Source of the DNA: Gemmatimonadota bacterium
GTDB lineage: Bacteria; Gemmatimonadota; Gemmatimonadetes; Palauibacterales; Palauibacteraceae
Reading direction: 5' to 3'
Assembly (NCBI GenBank): GCA_020351855.1
Contig: CP070670.1
Span: forward strand, 2,515,550-2,571,485
DNA: 55,936 nucleotides
A model generated the notes under the pieces. The model did no database searches. It saw only the letters and a program-made list of their open reading frames with translations, and was not told where the DNA came from. This document shows, in pieces, positions 25,552 to 34,929 of this stretch (the stretch's first letter is position 1; each line of letters opens with the position of its first letter). The position numbers were made by a program, and so were the translations under genes.

Positions 25552-27708
25552 ATGACGGCAGCCGAGCTCAGAATACCGTACCTGCCCGAGCGCATCGAGG
25601 GACTTCGCGAGCTGGCGATGAACCTCTCCTGGCGCTGGCACAGACGTGCCTGGAAGCTGTTCGAGGAGATCGATCCGCCCGTCTGGGCGGACACCCGGTA
25701 CAACCCGATCGATCTGCTGCGGCGGACCGGCCCGGCGCGACTCGCTGAATGCGCGAACCATCCGGCGTTCCTCGAGCTCTATGAGGCCGCGCTGCGTGAC
25801 GCTCGTCAGGAGCTGGCCACCGCGGACACGTGGTTCCACAATCGGTTCCAACTCTCGGACGATCGTCCGGTGGCCTACTTCTGCGCCGAGTTCGGGGTGC
25901 ACCACTCCGTGCCGATCTACTCGGGTGGCCTCGGTGTCCTGGCAGGGGATCACTGCAAGTCGGCCTCGGACCTGGGCGTGCCGCTGATCGCGGTCGGGCT
26001 GCTGTACTCCAAGGGCTACTTCGACCAGATCATCACCCTGGATGGCTGGCAGAAAGACTCCGACGCGACGCTCAACCCCGACATCACCCCGCTCGAGAGG
26101 GTGATCGGCCGCGATGGCAGCGTACCGCTGGCGTCGGTCACGACCTCGGGGCGCGAGGTCAGGATCGCGGCCTGGAAGCTCCGAGTCGGGCGTGTGCCCA
26201 TCTACCTGCTCGACACCGGGCTGGAGGAGAACGACCCCCTCGACCGCGAGCTGACGAGCAAGCTGTACGGGGAGGGTCTCGAGCTGCGACTCAAACAGGA
26301 GTGGATTCTGGGTGTCGGCGGGGTCCGCGTGCTCCGGGCCCTCGGGATCGACCCGGGCGCGTGGCACGCCAACGAGGGACACGCGACCTTCATGCTCATC
26401 GAGCGCCTTCGCGAGTTGCATGCGGAGGGGCTGAAGCTCGAGGATGCGATCCAGCAGGTTCGGGCCCGTAGCATCTTCACCACTCACACCCCGGTTCCGG
26501 CGGGGCACGACAACTTCTCGCTCGAGCTGATCGAGGACTGTACCGGAGATTACTGGGAGGGGCTGGGCGTGAATCGGGAGGCCTTTCTTCGCCTGGGCTT
26601 CAACCCCGACACGAACCATGGCTCGTTCCACATGACGGCGGCGGCGATCCGTCTTTCCGGTAGGGTCAACGCCGTGTCGAAGCGGCATGGCCAGGAGACG
26701 AGATACATGTGGCGCAAGCTGTGGCCGGGGAGAGATCCGTCCGCGGTGCCGATCGGCGAGATCACGAACGGCGTTCATCTCGCCAGCTGGATGTCCCATG
26801 CGATCCTCGATCTCCTTGACGGGCGCCTGGGTGATGATTGGAAGCTGCGCCGCGATGACCCGACGATGTGGGATCAGGTGCTCGATCTGGACGATGCCGC
26901 CCTGTGGGAGGTCCACGTCCAGCTGAAGCGGCTGCTCATCGGCTTCATTCGCGAGGATGCCCGGAGGCGCTGGCGGGACCAGTGGCGCGAGGCCGTGCAC
27001 CTGGTGGGTGCCGGGACCCTACTGAGCCCGCAGCCGCTGACGATCGGCTTCGCCCGCCGCTTCGCTACCTACAAGAGAGCCGACCTGCTGTTTCGGGATG
27101 AGGAACGGCTGCGGCGGCTTCTCACGGACGTGCGGCGGCCCGTTCAGGTCATCTTCGCCGGCAAGGCCCATCCCTCGGACGGGCCGGCGAAGGAGGTCTT
27201 GCAGCGGGTCTACTCGTTCACCCGGGAGCCTCGCTTCGAGGGCCGCGTGGCCTTCCTTGAAGACTACGACCTGCTGGTGGCGGCGCGTCTCGTTCGAGGG
27301 GTCGATCTGTGGCTCAACGTCCCGCGCCCCCCTCTGGAGGCCTCGGGAACGAGCGGGATGAAGGCGGCGCTGAACGCCGTCCCCCAGTTGGGGACACTGG
27401 ATGGCTGGTGGGCCGAGGGGTTCGACGGGGAGAACGGATGGGCGCTGCCGCTATCCGAGAAGGGTGCGGATGCCGATGCCGCCGATGCGGAGGCGCTGTT
27501 CGATGTTCTGGAGGGCGAGATCGTCCCGCTGTACTACGATCGTGATATGCGGGGCATCCCCCTGGGCTGGGTCCGTAAAATGAAGCAGGCGCTGCGAGTA
27601 GCGGGATCCCGGTTCACGACGTGGCGCATGGTCGGCGACTACTGCACGGAGTACTACGCTCCGGCTCTGGAGGGCCGGTTGGATGGAGATGACCCCCCGA
27701 CCGGTTAG
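25552..27708 (+). CDS. glgP: Alpha-glucan phosphorylase, short form
   Basis: 718 residues, glycosyltransferase family 35, the short-form class lacking the long N-terminal extension of the E. coli enzyme. Motifs: AYFCAEFGVHHSVPIYSGGLG, WHANEGHATF, EITNGVHLASW, FARRFATYKR, and the PLP lysine Lys604 in SGTSGMKAALN. It removes glucose from alpha-1,4-glucan ends as glucose 1-phosphate in the cytoplasm. The ATG has no clear purine-rich site before it. Its stop overlaps the stop of the convergent glgB gene, placing phosphorylase and branching enzyme tail to tail. Confidence 0.93.
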   Translation: MTAAELRIPYLPERIEGLRELAMNLSWRWHRRAWKLFEEIDPPVWADTRYNPIDLLRRTGPARLAECANHPAFLELYEAALRDARQELATADTWFHNRFQLSDDRPVAYFCAEFGVHHSVPIYSGGLGVLAGDHCKSASDLGVPLIAVGLLYSKGYFDQIITLDGWQKDSDATLNPDITPLERVIGRDGSVPLASVTTSGREVRIAAWKLRVGRVPIYLLDTGLEENDPLDRELTSKLYGEGLELRLKQEWILGVGGVRVLRALGIDPGAWHANEGHATFMLIERLRELHAEGLKLEDAIQQVRARSIFTTHTPVPAGHDNFSLELIEDCTGDYWEGLGVNREAFLRLGFNPDTNHGSFHMTAAAIRLSGRVNAVSKRHGQETRYMWRKLWPGRDPSAVPIGEITNGVHLASWMSHAILDLLDGRLGDDWKLRRDDPTMWDQVLDLDDAALWEVHVQLKRLLIGFIREDARRRWRDQWREAVHLVGAGTLLSPQPLTIGFARRFATYKRADLLFRDEERLRRLLTDVRRPVQVIFAGKAHPSDGPAKEVLQRVYSFTREPRFEGRVAFLEDYDLLVAARLVRGVDLWLNVPRPPLEASGTSGMKAALNAVPQLGTLDGWWAEGFDGENGWALPLSEKGADADAADAEALFDVLEGEIVPLYYDRDMRGIPLGWVRKMKQALRVAGSRFTTWRMVGDYCTEYYAPALEGRLDGDDPPTG

Positions 27709-29930
27709 GGTGTGGGGCCCGGAGTTCGGGGCTTGAAGTAGAGCACCGCCTGCGGCGGCAGGGTGAAGTCGAGGTAGGCCGGGCGACCGAGATAACTCTC
27801 ACCTACGGCCTCCAGCGTTCCCGACACCAGCACTCCGGTGCCCCCGTACTCGGGCGCATCGCTGTTCAGGATCAGCCGATACTCGCCGGGCCATGGCACC
27901 GCGAGCCGAAAGTGCTCCCAGGCTACGGGGGTGAAGTTGGCGGCCACGACGACCGCCTCCCGCCACCCGGCGGCCCAGCGCACGAACGAGAGGGTCGTTC
28001 GGTCGGCATCGTGGCAGTCGATCCACTCGAACCCCTCGGGGCTGAAGTCCGCCTCGTGGAGGGCAGGCTCCTCGCGGTAGATCCGATTCAGGTCCCGCAC
28101 GAGCTGCTGGAGCCCGCGGTGCGTGTCCCATTCCAGGAGCTCCCAATCGAGCGTCCGATCGGAGCGCCATTCCTCCCACACCCCGAACTCGCCTCCCATG
28201 AAGAGGAGCTTCTTCCCCGGATGGGCATACTGGTAGCCGAGCAAAAGCCGCAGCCCGGCGAACTTGTCGGCGGCTTCGCCCGGCATCTTGGATATCAGAG
28301 AGCGCTTTAGATGAACGACCTCATCGTGTGAAAAAGGAAGAAGAAAGCGCTCCGTAAATGCGTAGAGCATGGAGAAGGTCAGCTGGTTGTACATCCAGCG
28401 ACGGTATACCGGATCCTTGCCCATCACGGCCAGCGTATCGTGCATCCACCCCATGTTCCACTTCATGTCGAAGCCGAGTCCGCCCTCCCAGCCGGGGTGC
28501 GAGACCTTGGGCCAGGCGGTCGACTCCTCGGCGATCGTGAGGACGTCCGGCTGTTCGGCGTGCAGGATGTCGTTGAGCCGACGGAGGAACGAGATCGCGT
28601 CCAGGTTCTCCTTTCCCCCATGTACGTTGGGCACCCACTGACCCGCCTCTCGCGAGTAGTCGAGGTAGAGCATGGACGCGACGGCGTCGACCCGCAGTCC
28701 GTCGATGTGGTACTGCTCGATCCAGAAGAGGGCGCTGGAGACGAGGAAGGAGCGGACCTGCGGACGGCCGTAGTCGAAGATCGCCGTCCCCCAGTCCGGA
28801 TGGATGCCCTGTCTCGGATCGCCGTGCTCGTAGAGGTGGGTTCCGTCGAAGTAGATGAGGCCGGGGCCATCCGTTGGAAAGTGCGCCGGGACCCAGTCGA
28901 GGATCACGCCGATCCCCAGCTTGTGAGCTCGGTCCACGAAGTGCCGGAAGTCATCGGGCGCACCGAACCTCGAGGTCGGGGCGAAGTAGCCGACGGTCTG
29001 GTATCCCCAGCTCTCGTCGAGCGGGTGCTCGGAGACCGGTAGCAGCTCGACATGGGAGTAGCCCATGTCGGCCACGTAGGGGAGCAGCTCATCGGCGAGC
29101 TCCCGGTAGCTCAGCCAGCTTCGGGTGCCCTCGCCGCCGGCGGAGCCCTCCGGGCGCCGCCACGAGCCGAGGTGCACCTCGTATACGGATATCGGCGCCT
29201 CGGGACGCTGCCGCTCGCCGCGGCGTCGCAGCCACTCCGCGTCCGCCCATTCGTAGGTGCCCAGATCGACGACGATCGAGGCCGTGGCCGGCCGGAGCTC
29301 CATTGCAAACCCCACGGGGTCGGCCTTCTCGAGCCTCTGCCCGTCGATCGTCCGGACCTCGTACTTGTAGATCGTCCCCGCGGTGACCCCGGGAACGAAC
29401 AGCTCCCAGATGCCGGTCGTGCCTCGAGGCCGCATCGGATGGCACCGTCCATCCCACCCGTTGAAGTCGGCGAGGAGATTCACGTTGTGCGCGTGCGGTG
29501 CCCACACGGCGAAGGAGGCTCCCGCCACGTCTTCGTGCACCCGCAGGCGCGCCCCCAGAAAGTCCGAGATCCGGATCTCCTCTCCACGGTTGAAGCGCTC
29601 GAGGCGTGCCTCATCCAGCACGGGAGGGAAGCGGTACGGATCGTCGACGATCACCTCCTGTCCGGCAGCCGAAAGGATACGGAAGCGATACGGGAAGAAG
29701 GTTGCCTCGGCGGGAAAAGTCGCCTCGAAGAGGCCGCTCTTGCCGGCACGCCGCATCGGGCACTCGGCGCCCTCGCGCAGCACGCTGGCCTGCCTCGCCC
29801 AGGGGAGGAACGCCCGCACCACGCGCCCCGGTCGGTCCGCGCTCGTCACGGGATGAATGCCGAGCAAGTCGAACGGGGCGGCGCACATCCCGCGGGTGAG
29901 CTCCTCGATTATCCGCGCGGCGCGGCTCAC
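27705..29930 (-). CDS. glgB: 1,4-alpha-glucan branching enzyme
   Basis: 741 residues, GH13 with the long N-terminus of classical GlgB. Segments in order: an N-terminal carbohydrate-binding region, the CBM48 domain (WAPHAHNVNLLADFNGWDG), the GH13 barrel with DWVPAHFP, the nucleophile region DGLRVDAVASML, the acid/base region TIAEEST and FSHDEVVH, and a C-terminal beta domain. It moves a short glucan to an alpha-1,6 branch point. It is divergent from glgA, with about 100 bases between the starts, and convergent with glgP. Confidence 0.95.
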   Translation of the reverse strand: MSRAARIIEELTRGMCAAPFDLLGIHPVTSADRPGRVVRAFLPWARQASVLREGAECPMRRAGKSGLFEATFPAEATFFPYRFRILSAAGQEVIVDDPYRFPPVLDEARLERFNRGEEIRISDFLGARLRVHEDVAGASFAVWAPHAHNVNLLADFNGWDGRCHPMRPRGTTGIWELFVPGVTAGTIYKYEVRTIDGQRLEKADPVGFAMELRPATASIVVDLGTYEWADAEWLRRRGERQRPEAPISVYEVHLGSWRRPEGSAGGEGTRSWLSYRELADELLPYVADMGYSHVELLPVSEHPLDESWGYQTVGYFAPTSRFGAPDDFRHFVDRAHKLGIGVILDWVPAHFPTDGPGLIYFDGTHLYEHGDPRQGIHPDWGTAIFDYGRPQVRSFLVSSALFWIEQYHIDGLRVDAVASMLYLDYSREAGQWVPNVHGGKENLDAISFLRRLNDILHAEQPDVLTIAEESTAWPKVSHPGWEGGLGFDMKWNMGWMHDTLAVMGKDPVYRRWMYNQLTFSMLYAFTERFLLPFSHDEVVHLKRSLISKMPGEAADKFAGLRLLLGYQYAHPGKKLLFMGGEFGVWEEWRSDRTLDWELLEWDTHRGLQQLVRDLNRIYREEPALHEADFSPEGFEWIDCHDADRTTLSFVRWAAGWREAVVVAANFTPVAWEHFRLAVPWPGEYRLILNSDAPEYGGTGVLVSGTLEAVGESYLGRPAYLDFTLPPQAVLYFKPRTPGPTP

Positions 29931-30029
29931 GGCGGATCTGTCCTCAACCGTCAGATCGCTGCGATCGTTGGCGAACCGATTCGTGGCGCCTAGCTTCCTG
30001 TGGATGACGCATCAGGGATCCTCCGCAGA

Positions 30030-31502
30030 ATGAACGGTTCGTACACCGCGGTTCACCTCGTGGCCGAGTACTGGCCCTTCGCCCAGGCCGGCGGGCTAGC
30101 CGAGGCCGTTCGCGGGATGGCGCGATTCCAGAGCGCGGCCGGGCTGCCGACGGTGGCGATCCTTCCGCTCTACCGGGTCGTCCGGGAGCGTTTCCCCAAG
30201 ATGGAGGCATACGGCGAGCCGTTCCAGATCCCGATCGGTTCCCGCAAGGAGGAGGCCCGCCTGTTCAGGGCCGACACGGATCCGGGCGCGCCGGGCGGTG
30301 AGGCGCCCGAAGTCTACTTCATTCAGAGCGACGCGCATTTCGACAGGCCGGGCATCTACGGCGAGTCGAGCGGAGATTATCCCGACAACCATCGACGCTT
30401 CGCCCTGTTCAGCCGGGCCGCTCTCCATGTCCTGCCCCGTATCGCCCCGAACGGTGCGCTGCTCCACGCGCATGACTGGCACGCGGCCTGGGCGATCGTC
30501 TACCTGCGCACGGTGCTGGCCGGAGATCCGTACTGTGACGCCGTTCCGACCGTGATGAGCGTCCACAACGCCGGTTATCAGGGCCACTTTCCATTCGAAG
30601 TGCTGGCCGATGTCGGTCTGCCTACCGACCTGTTCCACTTCAGCCGCATGGAGTGGTACGGGCGCGTCAACGTTCTCAAGGGCGGGTTGAACCTTGCGGA
30701 CATGGCCACGACGGTGAGTGCCGGCCACGCTCACGAGCTTCGGACGCGGGCGGGGGGGTTCGGGCTAGACGAGACCTTCATCGCGCTTCAGGATCGCTTC
30801 GCGGGTATCCCCAACGGCATTGACGAGGGCCTCTGGAATCCGGCTCACGATACGGAGATCGCGGCCCGCTACGATCGCGACCACCTGGCCGGGAAGGCCG
30901 AATGCAAGCGCTGGCTCCAGGATGCCTGCGGGTTCGCGGTCCGGCCGGAGATCCCTCTAGTCGCCATGGTGGCGCGCATGGTGCAGCAGAAGGGAATGGA
31001 CCTGATCCTGGCCGCCGACTTTCTCCACGCCGCGGGCGGCCAGTTCGTCTTCCTCGGCTCCGGGGATGCCCGGTACGAGGAGGCGTTGGCGAAGCTGGGC
31101 ATGCAGTTTCCGGAGCGGATCGCCGTCCGGTTCGATTTCACGCATGCGCGCGAGCGACAGCTGCTCAGCGGCGCCGACGTGCTGCTGATGCCTTCGCTGT
31201 ACGAACCATGTGGACTCACGCAGATGCGGGCACAGCGCTACGGCACCTTGCCCGTCGCTCGTCGGGTCGGCGGCCTCGCGGACACGATCGAGGATCAGGT
31301 GACCGGTTTCCTGTTCGATGCCTTCGAGCCGGCGGCCCTGGAGAGGGGACTGCGACGCGCCTTCGGTCTGTTCACCGACCGGAATGCATGGGAATGGCAC
31401 ATGCGCGAGGCGATGAGTCGCGATTTCAGCTGGGAGCGGTCCGTGGCGAAGTACATGGAGGTCTACGGCCGCGCACGAGCGAGGCGATCTCGGGCCGCGT
31501 GA
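30030..31502 (+). CDS. glgA: Glycogen/starch synthase-like glycosyltransferase
   Basis: 490 residues from the ATG at 30030, chosen over an upstream GTG at 30000 because AGGGAT lies in front of it. GT5 family: WPFAQAGGLAEAV at the N-terminus, LHAHDWH, VHNAGYQGHFP, IPNGIDEGLWNP, MVARMVQQKGMDLIL (Arg and Lys of the nucleotide site) and SLYEPCGLTQM near the C-terminus. One oddity: the N-terminal KxGGL motif, whose Lys contacts ADP-glucose in E. coli GlgA, is Gln19 here. It overlaps the next gene by GTGA. No ADP-glucose pyrophosphorylase gene (glgC) is in the window. Confidence 0.88.
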   Translation: MNGSYTAVHLVAEYWPFAQAGGLAEAVRGMARFQSAAGLPTVAILPLYRVVRERFPKMEAYGEPFQIPIGSRKEEARLFRADTDPGAPGGEAPEVYFIQSDAHFDRPGIYGESSGDYPDNHRRFALFSRAALHVLPRIAPNGALLHAHDWHAAWAIVYLRTVLAGDPYCDAVPTVMSVHNAGYQGHFPFEVLADVGLPTDLFHFSRMEWYGRVNVLKGGLNLADMATTVSAGHAHELRTRAGGFGLDETFIALQDRFAGIPNGIDEGLWNPAHDTEIAARYDRDHLAGKAECKRWLQDACGFAVRPEIPLVAMVARMVQQKGMDLILAADFLHAAGGQFVFLGSGDARYEEALAKLGMQFPERIAVRFDFTHARERQLLSGADVLLMPSLYEPCGLTQMRAQRYGTLPVARRVGGLADTIEDQVTGFLFDAFEPAALERGLRRAFGLFTDRNAWEWHMREAMSRDFSWERSVAKYMEVYGRARARRSRAA

Positions 31503-33553
31503 GGCGCAGGCCGCTCTTCTTCGTCCTCCACGGGCATTTCTATCAGCCGCCCCGTGAGGACCCGTGGTTCGAGACGATTCCCAGGCAGCCATCCGCCCTG
31601 CCGTTCCACGACTGGAACGCCCGCGTGGAGCAAGAGTGCTACCGAGCCGTGATCGCGGCGCGCCTGCCCGGCGACGACGGACGGATCACGAGGATCGTGA
31701 ACACCCTTGCCTGGATCAGTTTCGACTTCGGACCGACGCTGTTGAGCTGGCTGGAAAGGGAAGCCCCTCGGACCTATCGGGGCGTCCTCGAGGGCGATCG
31801 CCTGAGCCGGGTCCGCCTTCGCGGTCATGGAGGCGCCATCGCCCAGCCCTTCCACCACACGATCCTCCCGCTCGCCTCGCGGCGGGAGAAGGTCACGGAG
31901 GTCCGGTGGGGCATCGCCGACTTCCGGCGGCGCTTCGGACGCGAGCCGGCCGGGATGTGGCTTCCGGAGGCTGCAGTGGACGACGAGACGCTGGACGTGC
32001 TGGCGCAGGAGGGGGTGGCGTTCACCGTGCTGGCGCCTCGTCAGGTGGAACGGGCACCCGAGGGCGGGTTGCCGGGCCTCTACCGAACGCGCGCAGGGGG
32101 GAGAGAGATCGCCCTGTTCGTGTATGACGGCGGGTTGAGTCACGATGTCGCGTTCGGCGGACTGCTGCAGGACGCGCACGCGTGGGCGGATCGGGTGGTA
32201 GACGGATCGAACGGGACCGGGGAGGTGACCCTGGTCTCGATGGCCACCGACGGGGAGACGTTCGGCCATCATCACGGATTCGGCGAGATGGCGCTGGCGG
32301 CGCTGATCGACGGGCTGGAACGCCGCGGCGACGTCGGGCTGGAGAACTTCGAATCCTTTCTCGCGCGCCACCCCGCGCGGGAGCCCGTCACCCTCGTAGA
32401 ACCCAGCTCCTGGAGCTGCGACCACGGCGTGGAGCGCTGGAGATCGCACTGTGGCTGCAGGGTGGGCGAGGAGGCGACAAGCCAGGAGTGGCGACGTCCT
32501 CTCCGGAGCGCCATGGACAACCTGGCCGAGGGACTGCATGCCGTGTTCGAGCGGGAGGGCGCCGCGCTGCTCTCGGATCCCTGGGAGGCGCGCGATGCAT
32601 ACGGCGCGGTCGCGAGCACGATCGGCACGGAACGCTTCGCGCCGTCGCTCGATGGGTTCTTGGAGATCCACGCCCGCGAGGCGCTGGCAGGGGAGAGCCG
32701 CGTGCGCACGCTCGAGCTGCTCGAGTTGGAACGGAACGCCCTCAGGCTGTTCACCTCCTGCGGTTGGTTCTTCGACGACGTCGCCGGCATCGAGGCGGTT
32801 CAGCTCCTGCGGTACGCGGCCCGGGCCATCGAGCTGTCCGGGCAGGCGGCAGGCCGCCTGGAGGAGGCGTTCATGGCCGATCTCGCGCGCGTCCTGAGCA
32901 ACGACGTGGCCGCCGGCGACGGGGCCTGTCTGTATGCCGAAGTGGCGTTGCCCGCTCTGCCAGCCGATGTGGGCGCCGCGGCGGCACTCACCATGAGCGG
33001 GGCGATCGGCGCGTCGCAGGTGGACTCGATCGGTGCGTACGGTGGTGTCGCGCAGGAGGGTCATGTAAGCGTGACGCACTCGATCACCGGGTGCACCTCC
33101 GAGTTTCGAGCCGACGTCAGGCGGTCGGTCGGCAATTCGATCGAGGTGGCCATCAGGGCCGCGACCGGAGGGGACGTCTGGCGGCTTTCGCCGCTGGACC
33201 TTCCCGATCCGGGCCTCGATCGACTCGGCCGCGGTCTGTCCCAGGTCGTGATCGAGCGGTGGCTCGGCGAGGAGGAGTCTTGGCGGTTCCGCGAAGGCTC
33301 GGAAAGCCTGCAGCAGGCTGTTGTACAAGCCTTGGAGAGAACGATCGGCGATCTGGCATCTCGGCGGCGGTCCGCGACGGCCAGCCGGCTTGAGGATCTG
33401 CTCGACTGGCTCGATGTGATGGGGGTACAGGCACCGTTCGATGCCCAGACGGCGTTCTGGGAGGCCTGGGAGGGTGCAAGCGGGAAGAGCGAGCGGGAGG
33501 TCCTCCGCCCGCTCGGCCGCCGCCTCGGGTTCGCATGCAAGGAGGCCGGGTGA
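31499..33553 (+). CDS. GH57 glycoside hydrolase with DUF3536
   Basis: 684 residues starting at the GTG that overlaps the glgA stop. The N-terminal GH57 barrel begins LFFVLHGHFYQPPREDPW; the family nucleophile should be the Glu in GMWLPEAAVDD (about residue 160) and the second acid the Asp in SMATDGETFGHHHG. The second half (from about 310) matches the DUF3536 region found in a GH57 subset. Relatives act as amylases, branching enzymes or glucanotransferases, so a role in trimming or branching glycogen with GlgA is likely. Specific activity unknown. Confidence 0.85.
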   Translation: MRRRPLFFVLHGHFYQPPREDPWFETIPRQPSALPFHDWNARVEQECYRAVIAARLPGDDGRITRIVNTLAWISFDFGPTLLSWLEREAPRTYRGVLEGDRLSRVRLRGHGGAIAQPFHHTILPLASRREKVTEVRWGIADFRRRFGREPAGMWLPEAAVDDETLDVLAQEGVAFTVLAPRQVERAPEGGLPGLYRTRAGGREIALFVYDGGLSHDVAFGGLLQDAHAWADRVVDGSNGTGEVTLVSMATDGETFGHHHGFGEMALAALIDGLERRGDVGLENFESFLARHPAREPVTLVEPSSWSCDHGVERWRSHCGCRVGEEATSQEWRRPLRSAMDNLAEGLHAVFEREGAALLSDPWEARDAYGAVASTIGTERFAPSLDGFLEIHAREALAGESRVRTLELLELERNALRLFTSCGWFFDDVAGIEAVQLLRYAARAIELSGQAAGRLEEAFMADLARVLSNDVAAGDGACLYAEVALPALPADVGAAAALTMSGAIGASQVDSIGAYGGVAQEGHVSVTHSITGCTSEFRADVRRSVGNSIEVAIRAATGGDVWRLSPLDLPDPGLDRLGRGLSQVVIERWLGEEESWRFREGSESLQQAVVQALERTIGDLASRRRSATASRLEDLLDWLDVMGVQAPFDAQTAFWEAWEGASGKSEREVLRPLGRRLGFACKEAG

Positions 33554-33726
33554 CCTTGGATGGGTCGAGGTTCGTCTGTCGGGTAAACTCCCACGCAGGG
33601 AAGCGAAGATCTCCCCCTAGGCGACCGGCCGTCGACATCGTAGCCTGAGGGTGTAGGTGGATGACATCGGTCTCGGCCATGGCGGCGCCCCGGCCGAAGC
33701 ACGGGATCGGAGCCGAGGAGGCAGGC

Positions 33727-34029
33727 ATGAAGAACTACGTGGCTTACTGCGCGGCCTGCGATTGCGAGGTTCTGGTGAAGGTGGACCCGGACTCGGAGCG
33801 TCCCGTCGACCTGTCGGATGTGGTCTGCCTCGAGAGGGTCGATTCATGTGACGCGGTCGAGTGTCCCCTGATGGGTGCGTCCGGCGAAGAGCTGCTGGAG
33901 CGTCTCGAGTTTCTGCCGCTCGAGCTCCACGGCCAGGGCGAGCGCTCCCTCGATGAGTCGGAAGAGCTCGTCAAGAAGGCCCGGATCTCTGCCCTGCGAA
34001 GAGGGACAGGGCGTGGGCACGAGGGCTGA
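33727..34029 (+). CDS. Small cysteine-rich protein of unknown function
   Basis: 100 residues. An upstream start at 33661 would add 22 residues, but GAGGAGG sits 5 bases before the ATG at 33727. The N-terminal half has six cysteines: CAACDC (Cys8, Cys11, Cys13), then Cys34, Cys41 and Cys46 in VVCLERVDSCDAVECPLMG, suggesting a zinc site. The C-terminal half is an acidic helix followed by a basic tail (ARISALRRGTGRG). I do not recognise the family. It lies 173 bases after the GH57 gene. Confidence 0.6.
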   Translation: MKNYVAYCAACDCEVLVKVDPDSERPVDLSDVVCLERVDSCDAVECPLMGASGEELLERLEFLPLELHGQGERSLDESEELVKKARISALRRGTGRGHEG

Positions 34030-34092
34030 AACCGGCAACACCGGCAAGGCGGCCGGCCCCCAAGCGCTTTGCGTCCGCAGGCGCCTCCCGTC

Positions 34093-34818
34093 CTAGCCGG
34101 AGGCTCGGTCCTCCGGCGTGTCCCCAGTGAGGAGTGATTCGACGAGGCGCTTGCGGAACCGGGTGCCTGGCGCGAAGAAGCTCGGAATGCTGGCCCGCCG
34201 GGCCTCGGCTCCCTCGGCGTGACGATCCAGGAGCACGCGCCCATCCAGCGTGCGGAATACCGTGCGGAGGCTGTCGCCGCGAACCGAGAAGAGGATCTGA
34301 TCCCCCTTCTTGACGCCCGTCTCCTCGAGGAAACCGAACCAGACCGGAAGGTTTTCCGAGAACTGCTCGTAGTACCCCTCGGTGATGTACTCGGCTTCCG
34401 CCGCCTTTCTCGCCGTTTCGCGCATGCCTCCGAGTAGCCTCCCGAAACTCACGTCCCTCATGAAGACCTGGCGAGCCCAGGCGCGTTCCGCGTCGAGCAG
34501 CACGGAGGCGACGGAGTCGGCGAGCGCCTCGCTGTACTCGTGCCCCGCCGCTAGCGCTGCGAGACGGGCGGCTCCCTCGGGGCCCACGCGGACGGTGAGC
34601 GTGAGCACGTCGATCTCGAAGATGGTCACCTCGAGCAGCGCGCTCATCGTCGAGTAGGGACCTTCCGCGAGGCCGGAAAGCTCCTCCGGGTCCTCCCCGT
34701 CGGCCGAGGGAGAGGTTTGAGAGCGGGCGTGCTCGATCGGCTGAGACAGTCCCGGAGAGGGAACCGCCCCCGCGAGCAGGACCACGGCCACGAGGTGGCG
34801 TAGACTGGCTTGTCGCAT
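34093..34818 (-). CDS. Exported protein of unknown function
   Basis: 241 residues with a Sec signal peptide (MRQASLRHLVAVVLLAGAVP, cleaved near LSQ). The mature part is mostly helical with many Arg and Glu residues and ends in a basic segment. The middle part, EITIFEIDVLTLTVRVG-like (VTIFEIDVLTLTVRVG), and GDSLRTVFRTLDGRVLLD are two beta stretches. It resembles the chalcone isomerase-like fold family in pattern (GVKKGDQILFSVRGDSL), but I am not sure. It faces away from the carotenoid operon, 111 bases from crtY. Confidence 0.65.
   Translation of the reverse strand: MRQASLRHLVAVVLLAGAVPSPGLSQPIEHARSQTSPSADGEDPEELSGLAEGPYSTMSALLEVTIFEIDVLTLTVRVGPEGAARLAALAAGHEYSEALADSVASVLLDAERAWARQVFMRDVSFGRLLGGMRETARKAAEAEYITEGYYEQFSENLPVWFGFLEETGVKKGDQILFSVRGDSLRTVFRTLDGRVLLDRHAEGAEARRASIPSFFAPGTRFRKRLVESLLTGDTPEDRASG
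34096..34117. repeat. Perfect 8-bp stem with 6-base loop at the 3' end of the exported-protein gene
   Basis: GCCGGAGG (34096-34103) and CCTCCGGC (34110-34117) form a perfect stem around CTCGGT. It lies in the last codons of the minus-strand gene, between two convergent genes. No T-run follows on either strand, so if it terminates transcription it is not a classical intrinsic terminator. Confidence 0.35.
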
Positions 34819-34920
34819 GTTCGTATCCCGGTGAAGGCCTCCGGAGCGCTGGCGGTGCAAGCGCCACCACTCCAATAAGCACCGACGGCCACGGTTGGTT
34901 CCACCGGGGCGAGGCCCCAT

Positions 34921-34926
34921 CATAAT
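34921..34926 (+). promoter_or_regulatory. Candidate -10 box right before crtY
   Basis: CATAAT, 5 of 6 matches to TATAAT, ends 3 bases before the crtY ATG. Transcription would then begin close to the start codon, giving a leaderless carotenoid mRNA; in line with that, no ribosome site precedes the ATG. A -35 box is weak (TTGGTT at 34895, 20 bases upstream). Confidence 0.3.
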
Positions 34927-34929
34927 CCG

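Noticed and set aside
24997-27000. 667-codon minus-strand frame over hemolysin III and glgP
   Set aside because: Antisense to two genes with full family motifs; its product is low-complexity and has no motifs.
29950-29980. Short palindrome GATCGCTGCGATC between glgB and glgA
   Set aside because: Arms of five bases only; expected by chance at this GC content.
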